Shown piece by piece: positions 18,435-27,508 of a stretch of DNA of 64,000 bases. Numbering within the stretch: the first letter of the stretch is position 1; each line of letters starts with the position of its first letter. The stretch comes from Halopseudomonas pertucinogena. Lineage in GTDB: Bacteria; Pseudomonadota; Gammaproteobacteria; Pseudomonadales; Pseudomonadaceae. The stretch is from assembly GCF_014646575.1 (NCBI RefSeq), contig NZ_BMNN01000006.1:62001-126000 (forward strand). Direction: 5' to 3'. A program made the translations under genes and the position numbers. The notes under the pieces were generated by a model. The model saw only the letters and a program-made list of their open reading frames with translations. It made no database searches and had not been told where the DNA came from.

Positions 18435-20219
18435 TCAGCGGTCCACATCAGCCATAACGAAGTCGATACTGCCCAGGTAGGCGATCAGGTCCGACACCAT
18501 GCTGCCGCGGATCACCGCCGGGATCTGTTGCAGGTGCGGGAAGCTGGGCGTGCGGATACGGGTACGGTAGCTCATGGTGCTGCCGTCGCTGGTCAGGTAG
18601 TAGCTGTTGATGCCCTTGGTTGCCTCGATCATCTGGAACGACTCGTTGGCCGGCATCACCGGACCCCAGGACACCTGCAGGAAGTGGGTGATCAGCGTTT
18701 CGATGTGCTCGAGCGTGCGCTCCTTCGGCGGCGGCGTGGTCAGCGGGTGGTCCGCCTTGTAAGGACCCTCGGGCATGTTGTTCAGACATTGCTCGATGAT
18801 CTTCAGGCTCTCCCTCATCTCGCCCATCTTGACCATGCAACGGTCGTAGGCATCGCCATTGACCGCCAGCGGCACTTCGAACTCGAAGTTCTCGTAACCG
18901 GAGTAGGGACGGGCCTTGCGGATGTCGAAGTCGCAGCCGGTGGCGCGCAGGCCGGCACCGGTCACGCCCCATTCCAGTGCTTCCTTGGTGTTGTAATCGG
19001 CCACGCCCTTGGTGCGGCCGATCAGGATGCTGTTCTTCAGCGCAGCCTTCTCGTATTCGTTCAGGCGCTTGGGCATCCAGTCCAGGAACTTGCGTACCAG
19101 TTTGTCCCAGCCGCGGGGCAGGTCATGGGCGACGCCGCCGATGCGATACCAGGCGGGGTGCATGCGGAAGCCGGTAATGGCCTCGATCACCTCATAGGCG
19201 CGCTGGCGGTCGGTGAAGGTGAAAAACACCGGGGTCATGGCGCCGACGTCCTGGATATAGGTACCCAGGTACAGCAGGTGGTTCTGGATGCGGAAGAACT
19301 CCGCCATCATGATGCGGATCACATCCACCCGCTGCGGCACCTTGATGCCGGCCAGCTTTTCGACCGCCAGTACGTAGGGCAGGTTGTTCATCACGCCGCC
19401 CAGGTAATCCACCCGGTCGGTGTAGGGGATGTAGCTGTGCCAGCTCTGGCGCTCGCCCATCTTCTCGGCACCGCGGTGGTGATAGCCGATGTCCGGCACG
19501 CAGTCGACGATTTCCTCGCCGTCCAGCTGCAGGATGATACGAAACGCGCCGTGGGCCGAGGGGTGGTTGGGCCCCAGGTTGAGGAACATGAAATCCTCGT
19601 GCTCACCACCACGTTTCATCCCCCACTCCTCGGGGTTGAAACGCAGGGCTTCCTGTTCGGCATCCTGCCTTGCCGCGGTCAGCATATAGGGATCGAATTC
19701 GGTGGCCCGGGCAGGGTAATCCTTGCGCAGGGGATGGCCTTCCCAGTAGGGCGGCATCAGCAGGCGCTTGAGCCGCGGATGCCCTTCGAAATTGATGCCG
19801 TACATGTCCCACACCTCACGCTCGTACCAGTCGGCGTTCGGCCAGACACTGATGGCGCTGGGGACGTTGAGGTCATTCTCCTTCAGGGCCACCTTGATCA
19901 TCACGTCGCTGTTACGCTCGAGTGACATCAGGTGATAGAACACGCTGAATTCCGCGCCGGCCGGCAGGCCCTGACGGTGTGTGCGCAGGCGTTCGTCCAC
20001 GCCATGCAGGTCGTACAGCATGACGTAGGGCTGTGGCAGCTGGCGCAGGAAGCGCAGGACCGCCAGCAGTTGCTCACGGGCAACCCAGATTACCGGCATG
20101 CCGGTCAGGGTGGGCTGGATGGTGAAGCTCTCTGCACCGAAGTGCGCGTTCAGCTCGCTGATGACGCGTTGGTCATCTGCCTTGTACGGGGGTATGTGTA
20201 ATGCCTGATCTGCAGTCAT
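18435..20219 (-). CDS. nuoCD: NADH-quinone oxidoreductase fused subunit C/D
   Basis: This is a fusion of the 30-kDa (NuoC, about residues 1-190) and 49-kDa (NuoD, about 210-594) subunits, as in Pseudomonas and enterobacteria. The C part has the [20 protein letters not shown] signature. The D part has [15 protein letters not shown] near its start, with the conserved His that helps bind quinone. Two adjacent ATGs (20222 and 20219) are possible. I list the second ([16 protein letters not shown]) because it matches related proteins and lies better behind the weak AGAG site. It follows nuoB after about 56 bp. Confidence 0.98.
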   Translation of the reverse strand: MTADQALHIPPYKADDQRVISELNAHFGAESFTIQPTLTGMPVIWVAREQLLAVLRFLRQLPQPYVMLYDLHGVDERLRTHRQGLPAGAEFSVFYHLMSLERNSDVMIKVALKENDLNVPSAISVWPNADWYEREVWDMYGINFEGHPRLKRLLMPPYWEGHPLRKDYPARATEFDPYMLTAARQDAEQEALRFNPEEWGMKRGGEHEDFMFLNLGPNHPSAHGAFRIILQLDGEEIVDCVPDIGYHHRGAEKMGERQSWHSYIPYTDRVDYLGGVMNNLPYVLAVEKLAGIKVPQRVDVIRIMMAEFFRIQNHLLYLGTYIQDVGAMTPVFFTFTDRQRAYEVIEAITGFRMHPAWYRIGGVAHDLPRGWDKLVRKFLDWMPKRLNEYEKAALKNSILIGRTKGVADYNTKEALEWGVTGAGLRATGCDFDIRKARPYSGYENFEFEVPLAVNGDAYDRCMVKMGEMRESLKIIEQCLNNMPEGPYKADHPLTTPPPKERTLEHIETLITHFLQVSWGPVMPANESFQMIEATKGINSYYLTSDGSTMSYRTRIRTPSFPHLQQIPAVIRGSMVSDLIAYLGSIDFVMADVDR

Positions 20220-20278
20220 CATCTCTATCGCTATCGGTCAGCGGTGAAGTACGGCGGCGGTGCTGGCGGGTAGCCGTT

Positions 20279-20956
20279 TCACACGTCGTCAGGGCTGCGC
20301 AGATTCGTGACCTGAATACGCTGGTCACGCTTCTCCTCGCGTTGCGAAGGCATGTCTGCCCGATAGATACCCTGATCTCCAACCACCCAGGATAGAGGGC
20401 GACGCTCCTTGCCGATGGAATCCTGCAGCAGCATCAGGCCCTGCAGGAATGCTTCCGGACGGGGAGGGCAGCCGGGGATGTACACATCCACCGGCAGGAA
20501 TTTGTCCACGCCCTGTACCACGGAATAGATGTCGTACATGCCGCCGGAGTTGGCGCATGCACCCATGGAGATGACCCACTTGGGCTCGAGCATCTGGTCA
20601 TACAGACGCTGGATGATCGGAGCCATCTTGATGAAAGGGGTGCCCGCGATGACCATGAAGTCCGCCTGCCGCGGGGAGGCACGAATGACCTCGGCACCGA
20701 AGCGTGCCACGTCATGGGGAGCGGTGAAAGCGGTGGTCATCTCCACATAGCAGCAGGACAGACCGAAGTTGTATGGCCAGAGGGAGTTCTTGCGGCCCCA
20801 GTTCACCGCGCCACTGATGACATCTTCCAGTTTGCCCATGAAGATGTTGCGGTGAACCTGATCTTTCAGCAGCTTTTCGTCGACACTCTCCCTGGTACCG
20901 ATTGGATACTCGTCATTGACGGCATCCGGATCGATCCGAATAAGTTCATATTGCAT
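20279..20956 (-). CDS. nuoB: NADH-quinone oxidoreductase subunit B
   Basis: NuoB binds cluster N2, the final [4Fe-4S] cluster that reduces quinone. The unusual tandem ligands Cys68-Cys69 (GLSCCYVEM) and Cys134 and Cys163 ([18 protein letters not shown]) are all present. The product has 225 residues including an acidic C-terminal extension. It starts 10 bp after nuoA, and a 56-bp spacer separates it from nuoCD. Confidence 0.98.
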   Translation of the reverse strand: MQYELIRIDPDAVNDEYPIGTRESVDEKLLKDQVHRNIFMGKLEDVISGAVNWGRKNSLWPYNFGLSCCYVEMTTAFTAPHDVARFGAEVIRASPRQADFMVIAGTPFIKMAPIIQRLYDQMLEPKWVISMGACANSGGMYDIYSVVQGVDKFLPVDVYIPGCPPRPEAFLQGLMLLQDSIGKERRPLSWVVGDQGIYRADMPSQREEKRDQRIQVTNLRSPDDV

Positions 20957-20966
20957 GTCAAAAGCC

Positions 20967-21380
20967 TCATTTTAGCTTCGCTTGCCTCTTGCGTCGGCCA
21001 GCCGGTGACCAATCAAGGGCACCGATGGATGCTTCGTAGACAAGACCCGCAACTAGAATGGAAATAAAGATAAAGGCTCCGATGAAACCGGCCCAGCCGC
21101 TTTCGCGTACCGTGACGGCCCATGCAAACAGGAATAGGGCTTCTACATCGAAGATCACGAAGAGCATCGCGACCAGATAGAATTTTGCGGAAAAGCGCAG
21201 TCGGGTGTCGCCGGTCGACACGATACCGGACTCGAAGGGCTCGTTCTTGCTGCGTCCCCACGCCCTGCTGCCCAGTACACTGGAAAGCAGCAACATGAAG
21301 GCACATAGACCCAGAACACCCAAAAGGAAAACCGCTAACGCCCAGTTATGGGATAGCGTTGAAACAGCAGCATCAGGCAT
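20967..21380 (-). CDS. nuoA: NADH-quinone oxidoreductase subunit A
   Basis: NuoA is a three-helix membrane subunit whose first loop shapes the quinone entrance. The 137-residue product contains the marker [20 protein letters not shown] and the acidic helix [22 protein letters not shown] lies 8 nt before ATG 21380. It is the first gene of the operon and faces the hemerythrin gene across a 202-bp spacer that carries a predicted promoter for nuo. Confidence 0.98.
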   Translation of the reverse strand: MPDAAVSTLSHNWALAVFLLGVLGLCAFMLLLSSVLGSRAWGRSKNEPFESGIVSTGDTRLRFSAKFYLVAMLFVIFDVEALFLFAWAVTVRESGWAGFIGAFIFISILVAGLVYEASIGALDWSPAGRRKRQAKLK

Positions 21381-21443
21381 GCCGGCACTCCTTGGAGAAC
21401 GGCTTTTATTTATGCGCGGCGCTTTGCCGCGTCGGATGCGGCT

Positions 21444-21472
21444 ATTGTATGCCTGCCGGGCGGGTTATGAAA
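21444..21472 (-). promoter_or_regulatory. Possible nuo operon promoter
   Basis: On the minus strand TACAAT (21449-21444) resembles a -10 element, with TTCATA about 16 nt upstream as a weak -35. It lies about 64 bp before nuoA. This is a motif match only. Confidence 0.35.
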
Positions 21473-21582
21473 GGGGAGGTAACTTTGTGTCGGCTTTTCG
21501 ACACTTTTCGCCAGACTTGCGCTTGAACTCGGCGAAGCGAAGCGCTGTCCCATGGTGAAGAATCCTGCAATGGAGCAGACGC

Positions 21583-22026
21583 ATGACCATCTTCGAAGCC
21601 CTGCGTGCCAGCCATGATCGACAGCGACGGTATGTCGATGCCGTGCTTGTTACCAAGGGTGACACACCGGAACGCAAAGCCGCCTACAAGCAGTTGAAAG
21701 AAGAGCTCTACGCCCATGAAACAGCGGAGGAGCGGTTCTTCTACATCCCCCTGATGGCCCATGAGAACGGTGTCGACCTCAGCCGTCATGCCATTGCAGA
21801 ACACCACGAGATGGATGAGCTGCTGGAGAAGCTGGACGAAACCGACATGTCCAGTTCGGCCTGGCTGACCACCGCACGCGCGCTGGGTGACAAGGTCCTG
21901 CATCACCTGGAGGAAGAGGAGCAGCGCTTTTTTCAGATGGCGGGAAAGCTCCTGACCCAGAAGCAGAAGACCGAACTGGCGCACCAGTACAACGCCGAAT
22001 TCGAGCACTTGCTGAACAAGACCTGA
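21583..22026 (+). CDS. Hemerythrin HHE domain protein
   Basis: This four-helix-bundle protein of 147 residues has HHE-type metal ligands: His11, His45 with Glu49 (HxxxE), the His74/His75 pair, and His108 with Glu112 (HxxxE). Such proteins bind a di-iron centre and sense or bind O2, NO or iron. The exact role here is unknown. The helices are strongly charged, with no membrane segment. It is divergent from nuoA and lies 97 bp before gorA, so it may share a transcript with gorA; a link to redox stress is inferred from that neighbour. Confidence 0.85.
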   Translation: MTIFEALRASHDRQRRYVDAVLVTKGDTPERKAAYKQLKEELYAHETAEERFFYIPLMAHENGVDLSRHAIAEHHEMDELLEKLDETDMSSSAWLTTARALGDKVLHHLEEEEQRFFQMAGKLLTQKQKTELAHQYNAEFEHLLNKT

Positions 22027-22123
22027 GAACGCCAATAGATCAGCTGCATCGGTGCCTTGCTCCCCGGGAACCACGCCAATGAGGTATCCTCTTGGGCTTG
22101 TATAAGCAGCAGGACAGCAAGCC

Positions 22124-23488
22124 ATGTCGGATTATGATTTTGATCTCTTTGTAATTGGTGCCGGCTCCGGAGGTGTGCGCGCCAGCCGAATGGCAGCCGG
22201 CTTCGGGGCGCGGGTAGCCGTGGCCGAGGAGCTGTATCTGGGCGGCACCTGCGTGAACGTGGGCTGCGTGCCGAAGAAGCTGTTCGCTTATGCCGCGCAC
22301 TTTGCCGAAGACTTCGATGACGCCCGCGGCTATGGGTGGGATCTGGAAGCGAGCCGGTTCAGCTGGCAACGTCTGGTGGCAAACAAGAACACTGAAATCA
22401 ACCGTCTCAATGGCATTTATCACAACCTGCTGACCGGTGCGGGGGTCACCCTGGTAAATGGCCGCGCCCGCCTGGTGGATTCCCATACCGTTGAGGTCGG
22501 AGACAATACCTACACCGCTGAACGCATTCTTCTGGCAACCGGGGGCTGGCCTTACGTGCCGGACTTCCCGGGGCGGGAGTATGTCATCACCTCCAACGAG
22601 GTTTTCTATCTTGAAGAACTGCCTCGGCGCTGCGTCGTGGTAGGCGGCGGTTACATTGCCATCGAGTTTGCCAGCATCTTCCACGGCCTGGGCTGTCAGA
22701 CCAGCCTTCTGTATAGGGGCGAGCAGTTCCTGCGGGGCTTCGATCAGGGGCTGCGCGACCACATGGTGGTGACGATGCAGAACAAGGGGCTGGACCTGCA
22801 GTTCAATGCCGATGTGGTGCGCATCGACAAGCAGGAGGATGGCAGTCTGCAGTTGACCCTGAAGAATGGGGATACGCTTGAAGCCGACCTGGTGCTGTAT
22901 GCCACCGGCCGCCGCCCGAAACTGGATGGGCTGGGGCTGGAGAATACCGCAGTGGAGTTGGACGAGAAGGGCTTCATCGCGGTGGACGATGAATACCAGA
23001 CCAGCGACCCGGCAATATTTGCGATCGGCGATGTGACCGACACGGTACAGCTGACCCCGGTAGCACTGGCAGAGGGCATGGCGTTGGCCCGCCGCCTGTA
23101 CCGCCCCGAGGAATACCGACCGGTCGATTACAACGACCTCGCCACTGCTGTCTTCTGCATTCCCAACATCGCCACGCTGGGGCTTACCGAGGAGCAGGCG
23201 AGGGCGCAGGGGCACAAGCTGGATATCTTCGAAAGCCGCTTCCGTCCGATGCGCAATACTCTTGCAGGCAACGACGAGCAGAGCTTCATGAAGCTGCTGG
23301 TCGATCAGGATACCGACCGGGTACTTGGCGTACACATGGTCGGCCCCGATGCCGGCGAGATCATCCAGGGGCTCGCTGTCGCACTCAAGGCCGGCGCCAC
23401 CAAGGCGGTATTTGATGCCACCCTGGGCATCCACCCGACCGCAGCAGAGGAATTCGTCACCATGCGGACCCCCTCGCGTCGAGACTGA
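22124..23488 (+). CDS. gorA: Glutathione-disulfide reductase
   Basis: The 454-residue flavoprotein uses NADPH to reduce glutathione disulfide. The FAD loop [11 protein letters not shown] starts at residue 12. The redox disulfide is Cys43-Cys48 ([13 protein letters not shown]). A second Rossmann motif ([15 protein letters not shown]) binds NADPH, and FAIGDV is the second FAD contact. The C-terminal His437/Glu442 pair (HPTAAEEF) completes the active site. The length is typical of bacterial Gor rather than of lipoamide dehydrogenase. It converges with the PCu(A)C gene; both stops lie in an inverted repeat. Confidence 0.95.
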   Translation: MSDYDFDLFVIGAGSGGVRASRMAAGFGARVAVAEELYLGGTCVNVGCVPKKLFAYAAHFAEDFDDARGYGWDLEASRFSWQRLVANKNTEINRLNGIYHNLLTGAGVTLVNGRARLVDSHTVEVGDNTYTAERILLATGGWPYVPDFPGREYVITSNEVFYLEELPRRCVVVGGGYIAIEFASIFHGLGCQTSLLYRGEQFLRGFDQGLRDHMVVTMQNKGLDLQFNADVVRIDKQEDGSLQLTLKNGDTLEADLVLYATGRRPKLDGLGLENTAVELDEKGFIAVDDEYQTSDPAIFAIGDVTDTVQLTPVALAEGMALARRLYRPEEYRPVDYNDLATAVFCIPNIATLGLTEEQARAQGHKLDIFESRFRPMRNTLAGNDEQSFMKLLVDQDTDRVLGVHMVGPDAGEIIQGLAVALKAGATKAVFDATLGIHPTAAEEFVTMRTPSRRD

Positions 23489-23526
23489 TCGGCATTTCTC
23501 ATCGCCAGGGATTGGCGCAGATCAGT
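23484..23526. terminator. Possible bidirectional terminator between convergent genes
   Basis: ACTGATC (23484-23490) and GATCAGT (23520-23526) form an inverted repeat that contains both stop codons. An inner CGCCA...TGGCG stem sits between them. There is no clear U-tract, so termination is uncertain. Confidence 0.35.
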
Positions 23527-24007
23527 GATGGTCGTGGCCATGCCCGGGGTGGCCTTCATCAGCTGCGCCTTCCCCTTGCACCATGACCGTCACCTCCACC
23601 TCGCCGGCGTGCTCGAAGACCAGCGTCAGCGGGTATTCGCCGCCAGCCGCCAGCGGCTCCTTCAGGCCAAACAGCATCACATGATGCCCACCCGGGGCAA
23701 ACTCTACCGATCCCCCGGCGGCGATCTCGACACTGTCAATTTCCTGCATCTTCATCACGTCATTCTCGTGTACGTGTTCATGCAGTTCCGCATGGGCAGC
23801 GATCGGGGTATGTGCGGCAGTCAGGCGGTCGCTGCGCTCACCCCTGTTCTCGATGACCAGATACGCGGCACCGGTAGGTGCGACGGGCGGCAGAGCGCGG
23901 GACCAGGGGTGCAGGATATGCAGATCCCCTGACGTGAACTCGTGGGCAACGGTTGGAATGCTGAGGCAACTGCCTGCCAGCAGCAGGGCGGCAAGGTGTA
24001 GGCGCAT
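23522..24007 (-). CDS. Periplasmic copper chaperone PCu(A)C
   Basis: PCu(A)C proteins carry Cu(I) in the periplasm and help load copper sites of cytochrome oxidases. The 161-residue precursor has a signal peptide (MRLHLAALLLAGSCLSIPTVA). The exact copper motif H-X10-M-X21-H-X-M is present as His76, Met87, His109 and Met111. An extra His-rich tail (GHPGHGHDHH) at the C-terminus probably binds additional metal. ATG 24007 has GGGGAG 6 nt upstream; longer in-frame starts would hide the signal peptide. No SCO gene lies beside it, unlike in many genomes. Confidence 0.92.
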   Translation of the reverse strand: MRLHLAALLLAGSCLSIPTVAHEFTSGDLHILHPWSRALPPVAPTGAAYLVIENRGERSDRLTAAHTPIAAHAELHEHVHENDVMKMQEIDSVEIAAGGSVEFAPGGHHVMLFGLKEPLAAGGEYPLTLVFEHAGEVEVTVMVQGEGAADEGHPGHGHDHH

Positions 24008-24219
24008 GAAAACTCCCCGAAATAATCCCCGCGATTGTTTTGACTGACGTTCTTGCCGGGGCGGTTCGAGTATGGGACAGGGCAGGCAGCGGCGCAACAC
24101 GGGCAAGAGTTGAACTGGGTCACAAACCCATGCTATGTATGCGAAAACACAGGCATTGTAGCTTTTCGCCATTACGCAAATATCCCACACTTGTGTCATA
24201 ACTCAGGCAGACCTTTGCA

Positions 24220-24552
24220 ATGCATGAACGACGTAAACTGGAGCGACACCACGTGAGCAGCAGCCTTGAAGTGTATGACCTTGATAGCGGGCAGTTACTC
24301 GGCCGCGTAGTCGACCTGCATACCGAGGGGTTGATGTTGCTGAGCGAGTCGCCGATCGAATTGAACAGAGCCTGGGCCCTGCAGGTGAACCTGCCGATGA
24401 CACTCAATGGCGTAAGCGAGTTCACGCTTGGCGCCGAAAGCCGCTGGCACCGGGAGAGCATCGGCGGCCACCAGTACTGGACCGGACTGCAGTTCACCAG
24501 TCTCCCTGACGAGTCGCGACAATGCATTGAGCGAATGGTGTCCAGCCGCTGA
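24220..24552 (+). CDS. PilZ domain protein
   Basis: This is a 110-residue stand-alone PilZ domain, a family that binds cyclic di-GMP. The N-terminal RxxxR motif is Arg5-Arg9 (RRKLERH). The second motif is DLHTEG (32-37) instead of the usual D/NxSxxG, with His replacing Ser. Ligand binding may therefore be weaker, but the fold pattern (VVDLHTEGLMLL, WTGLQF) is intact. It follows the divergent PCu(A)C gene by a 212-bp spacer and precedes dodecin. The target process is unknown. Confidence 0.85.
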   Translation: MHERRKLERHHVSSSLEVYDLDSGQLLGRVVDLHTEGLMLLSESPIELNRAWALQVNLPMTLNGVSEFTLGAESRWHRESIGGHQYWTGLQFTSLPDESRQCIERMVSSR

Positions 24553-24639
24553 AACGAACAGCATCGGCGACGCCAAGCATTTCTGAAACCATTCGGCCAA
24601 TCCTTTGCCATACTGAAAACACGCAAAGAGGAGGTCGAC

Positions 24640-24855
24640 ATGTCAGAACATCACACCTACAAGAAAATCGAGCTGGTCGGTTCGTCCACCACCAGCATCG
24701 AGGATGCCATCAATAACGCCATTGCCGAGTGCAGCAAGAGCGTCAAGAACATCGAGTGGTTCGAGGTTACCGAAACCCGCGGTCACATCGTCGACGGCAA
24801 GGTCGCGCATTTTCAGGTTTCCTTGAAGATTGGATTCCGCATTCAGAACAGCTGA
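24640..24855 (+). CDS. Dodecin flavin-binding protein
   Basis: Dodecins form hollow dodecamers that store or buffer flavins. The 71-residue sequence matches the family throughout (YKKIELVGSS, SIEDAINNAIAE, IEWFEVTETRGHI). Trp40 is the residue that stacks on the flavin ring and Gln59 the one that contacts it. A strong GAGGAGG lies 6 nt before the ATG. It is followed 62 bp later by gabD; a small GC hairpin (24858-24874) without U-tract lies between. Confidence 0.95.
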   Translation: MSEHHTYKKIELVGSSTTSIEDAINNAIAECSKSVKNIEWFEVTETRGHIVDGKVAHFQVSLKIGFRIQNS

Positions 24856-24917
24856 GCCCGGAGCGGGGCTCCGGATCACTGCTGCCGGGCCCCGCCATGA
24901 CAGCAGCAGGAGCCCCA

Positions 24918-26378
24918 ATGACCCTTTCACGTCTCAGCTCAACAGCACTGTTTCGGCAGCAATGCCATATCGATGGGCGCTGGGTGGATGCTGCCAGCGG
25001 TGAGACCATCGAAGTAGACAACCCCTCCACTGGAGAGCGGGTTGGCCATGTCCCTTCGCTGAGTGCCGGAGAAGTCGGCTCTGCAGTTACAGCCGCATCC
25101 ATGGCTCTGCGCCAATGGCGTTTGCGCACCGCGCAGGAGCGGGCGGACCGGCTGCTGGCCTGGCATGACCTCATGCTGGCCAACCAGGAAGATCTGGCCA
25201 TTCTCATGACCCTCGAACAGGGCAAGCCGCTCGCGGAGTCCAGAGGCGAGATCGAATACGCCGCTTCCTTCCTCCGCTGGTTTGCCGAAGAGGCCCGGCG
25301 CATGTATGGCGAGACGATACCAGGCGCGCGTCTGGGGCAGCATATCGTCGTGACGCGGCAGCCGGTAGGCGTCTGCGCCGCCATTACCCCGTGGAATTTT
25401 CCTGCCGCCATGATCACCCGCAAGGCCGGCGCCGCGCTGGCTGCCGGCTGCACCATGGTGGTCAAGCCGGCCAGCGCCACTCCATTTTCCGCCCTGGCGC
25501 TGGCTGAACTCGCCACCCAGGCGGGCATCCCCCATGGCGTGTTCAACGTCGTCACCGGCAAGGCAGATGTTGTCAGCGAGGCCCTTACCAGTGATGCCCG
25601 GGTCCGGAAGGTCAGTTTCACCGGCTCCACCGACGTAGGGCGGCGGCTGATGGCCCAGTGCGCCGAACATGTGCAGAAGATCTCTCTGGAGCTGGGCGGC
25701 AACGCTCCGTTCATCGTGTTCGATGATGCGGATATCGAACGGGCGGTGGAGGGCGCTATGGTCTGCAAGTTCCGCAACACGGGCCAGACCTGCGTATGCG
25801 CGAACCGCTTCCTGGTGCAGTCTGGCGTGCATAGCGAGTTCGTCGCTGCGCTGGCTGAAGCGATGGGCCGACTCAAGGTAGGGGACGGCTTCGAGGAAGG
25901 AGTGACGCAGTCGGCGCTGATCAACGAGGCTGCCGTGGAGAAAGTGGTGGAGCACTTCGAGGATGCCATGGCCAAAGGCGCGAAACGGGTCTGCGGTCCG
26001 GCGCCGGATGCCAGTCGGGGCAATTATGTGCAACCCGTGCTGCTTACCAACGTGACCACGGAAATGAAACTGTGCCACGAGGAAACATTCGGGCCTCTCG
26101 CTGCGGTGATCCGTTTTGATACCGAAGAGCAGGCGATCGAGCTGGCCAATGACACCCCCTTCGGACTCGCAGCCTATTTCTATACCCGCGACCTGCACCG
26201 CATGTGGCGCGTCGCCGACGCGCTGGAAGCAGGTATTGTCGGTATCAACGAGGGACTGATCTCCAACCCGATGGCGCCCTTCGGGGGTGTCAAGGAGTCC
26301 GGCCTGGGCCGCGAAGGCTCTCGCCACGGGCTGGACGAATATACCGAACTCAAATATCTGTGCATGGGAGCCGAATGA
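24918..26378 (+). CDS. gabD: Succinate-semialdehyde dehydrogenase (NAD(P)+)
   Basis: This aldehyde dehydrogenase of 486 residues most resembles GabD, which oxidises succinate semialdehyde to succinate at the end of the GABA shunt. Catalytic residues are Asn160 (TPWNFP), Glu258 (ELGGN) and Cys292 (GQTCV). AGGAG precedes ATG 24918; an earlier in-frame start would run through the dodecin gene. No gabT is adjacent. Instead the stop codon is followed immediately by the GTG of a hexose mutarotase, so the two are co-transcribed. Another semialdehyde cannot be excluded as substrate. Confidence 0.88.
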   Translation: MTLSRLSSTALFRQQCHIDGRWVDAASGETIEVDNPSTGERVGHVPSLSAGEVGSAVTAASMALRQWRLRTAQERADRLLAWHDLMLANQEDLAILMTLEQGKPLAESRGEIEYAASFLRWFAEEARRMYGETIPGARLGQHIVVTRQPVGVCAAITPWNFPAAMITRKAGAALAAGCTMVVKPASATPFSALALAELATQAGIPHGVFNVVTGKADVVSEALTSDARVRKVSFTGSTDVGRRLMAQCAEHVQKISLELGGNAPFIVFDDADIERAVEGAMVCKFRNTGQTCVCANRFLVQSGVHSEFVAALAEAMGRLKVGDGFEEGVTQSALINEAAVEKVVEHFEDAMAKGAKRVCGPAPDASRGNYVQPVLLTNVTTEMKLCHEETFGPLAAVIRFDTEEQAIELANDTPFGLAAYFYTRDLHRMWRVADALEAGIVGINEGLISNPMAPFGGVKESGLGREGSRHGLDEYTELKYLCMGAE

Positions 26379-27242
26379 GTGCTTGAGACCAGCGATCTGC
26401 CGCCGGAATTGCGACTCGTCGCCAATGAGCACGGCCGCCAGTTCATTCACGTTGACCATCCGGCAGTCCAGGCGCGCATCGCCCTGCAGGGCGCACACAT
26501 CATTCAGTGCAGGCCTGCCGGCCAGCGCCCGCTACTGTGGATGAGTCCGACCGATCCCTGCAAGCCGGACACCGCTCTGCGCGGCGGGGTGCCTTTGTGC
26601 TGGCCATGGTTTGCGGATGAGCGCGAAGGTCCCGCGCACGGTATCGCCCGCACCAGCAATTGGGATCTGGTCGACGCCCGCGTGGAGAGCGAAACGGTGC
26701 ACCTGATGCTGGAGCTGGCGCCGGAAACCATTACCCGACAACTGCCGGATGAAGCCTGGGTGGTCTGGGTCGAGTTCAGACTGGCCCATGAGCTTGAGGT
26801 CGGCCTGACCACCACCAACACCGGTACCCGCCCCCAGCGATTGAGCCAGGCGCTGCACAGTTATCTGCCAGTCACCGATATTGCCGATGTCGAGATCACG
26901 GGCCTGCTCGGGTGCGCCTATATCGACAAGCTGCAGGGCGCTACGCTTGTGCAGGAAGCTCCATTGCGCTTTGCGCAGGAGGTGGACCGAATTTATCTTG
27001 ATCACCACGGAGACATCGACATACACACCGGGGATGATCACCTCAGGGTCAGCCGCGCTGGCAGCGAGTCGGTAGTGCTCTGGAACCCCTGGCAGGCCAA
27101 GGCCGCCCGATTGAGCCAGTTTCCGCCGGACGGGTATCGCACCATGGTGTGCGTCGAAGCGGCCAATGCCGGGCCAGATGGCCGGGTACTCGCGCCGGGT
27201 GAGAGCCATACTCTGGTCACACGCATTGGCCGCTCCGCCTGA
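26379..27242 (+). CDS. yeaD: D-hexose-6-phosphate mutarotase (aldose 1-epimerase family)
   Basis: The 287-residue protein belongs to the YeaD-like galactose-mutarotase superfamily, which interconverts anomers of hexose 6-phosphates. Typical segments are LRGGVPLCWPWFAD, HGIARTSNWDL and QALHSYLPV, holding the catalytic His residues, and VVLWNPWQAKA near the end. The start is GTG directly after the gabD stop codon, so expression depends on the upstream gene. The pairing with gabD is not an obvious pathway; both may be housekeeping passengers of one transcript. Confidence 0.88.
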   Translation: MLETSDLPPELRLVANEHGRQFIHVDHPAVQARIALQGAHIIQCRPAGQRPLLWMSPTDPCKPDTALRGGVPLCWPWFADEREGPAHGIARTSNWDLVDARVESETVHLMLELAPETITRQLPDEAWVVWVEFRLAHELEVGLTTTNTGTRPQRLSQALHSYLPVTDIADVEITGLLGCAYIDKLQGATLVQEAPLRFAQEVDRIYLDHHGDIDIHTGDDHLRVSRAGSESVVLWNPWQAKAARLSQFPPDGYRTMVCVEAANAGPDGRVLAPGESHTLVTRIGRSA

Positions 27243-27378
27243 TCAGTTCTCCGAACCTTTGCTGGTGCGGTAAAGAACGCTCACAAATGAGCACTGTCGG
27301 TGCTATGGTTCTAATGCTTAACTCAACTTGTCAGCCATGTCTGGCATACCTGCTCGTCAACTACTGGAGGACTCGACC

Positions 27379-27450
27379 ATGTGGACAAAGCCCAGCTATA
27401 CCGACCTGCGCATTGGCTTCGAAGTGACCATGTACTTCGCCAACCGTTAA
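27379..27450 (+). CDS. pqqA: PQQ precursor peptide PqqA
   Basis: This 23-residue peptide ([20 protein letters not shown] then ANR) is the substrate from which pyrroloquinoline quinone is made. Glu15 and Tyr19, in the E-x3-Y pattern, are the residues that PqqE cross-links. GGAGG lies about 10 nt before the ATG. It is the first gene of the cluster, and a stable hairpin separates it from pqqB. It is too short to appear in most gene predictions. Confidence 0.95.
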   Translation: MWTKPSYTDLRIGFEVTMYFANR

Positions 27451-27460
27451 GCGCACGCGA

Positions 27461-27489
27461 GCGGTTTGACCGGTTCGCCGGCAAACCGC
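27461..27489 (+). promoter_or_regulatory. Hairpin between pqqA and pqqB
   Basis: GCGGTTTG (27461-27468) pairs with CAAACCGC (27482-27489). An inner CCGG-TTCG-CCGG stem carries a UUCG tetraloop, with one unpaired A between the stems. It has no U-tract. Such a structure could attenuate or protect the upstream RNA so that pqqA is made in excess over the enzymes. Confidence 0.65.
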
Positions 27490-27508
27490 CGCACCAGGAA
27501 GAGTTGAA

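Noticed and set aside
24858-24874. Terminator between dodecin and gabD
   Set aside because: CCGGAGC-GGG-GCTCCGG is a short stem with no U-tract; transcription may well continue into gabD.
27330-27350. Sigma54-type promoter before pqqA (GGCATACCTGCTCG)
   Set aside because: The GG and GC elements do not have the required spacing, so the match fails.
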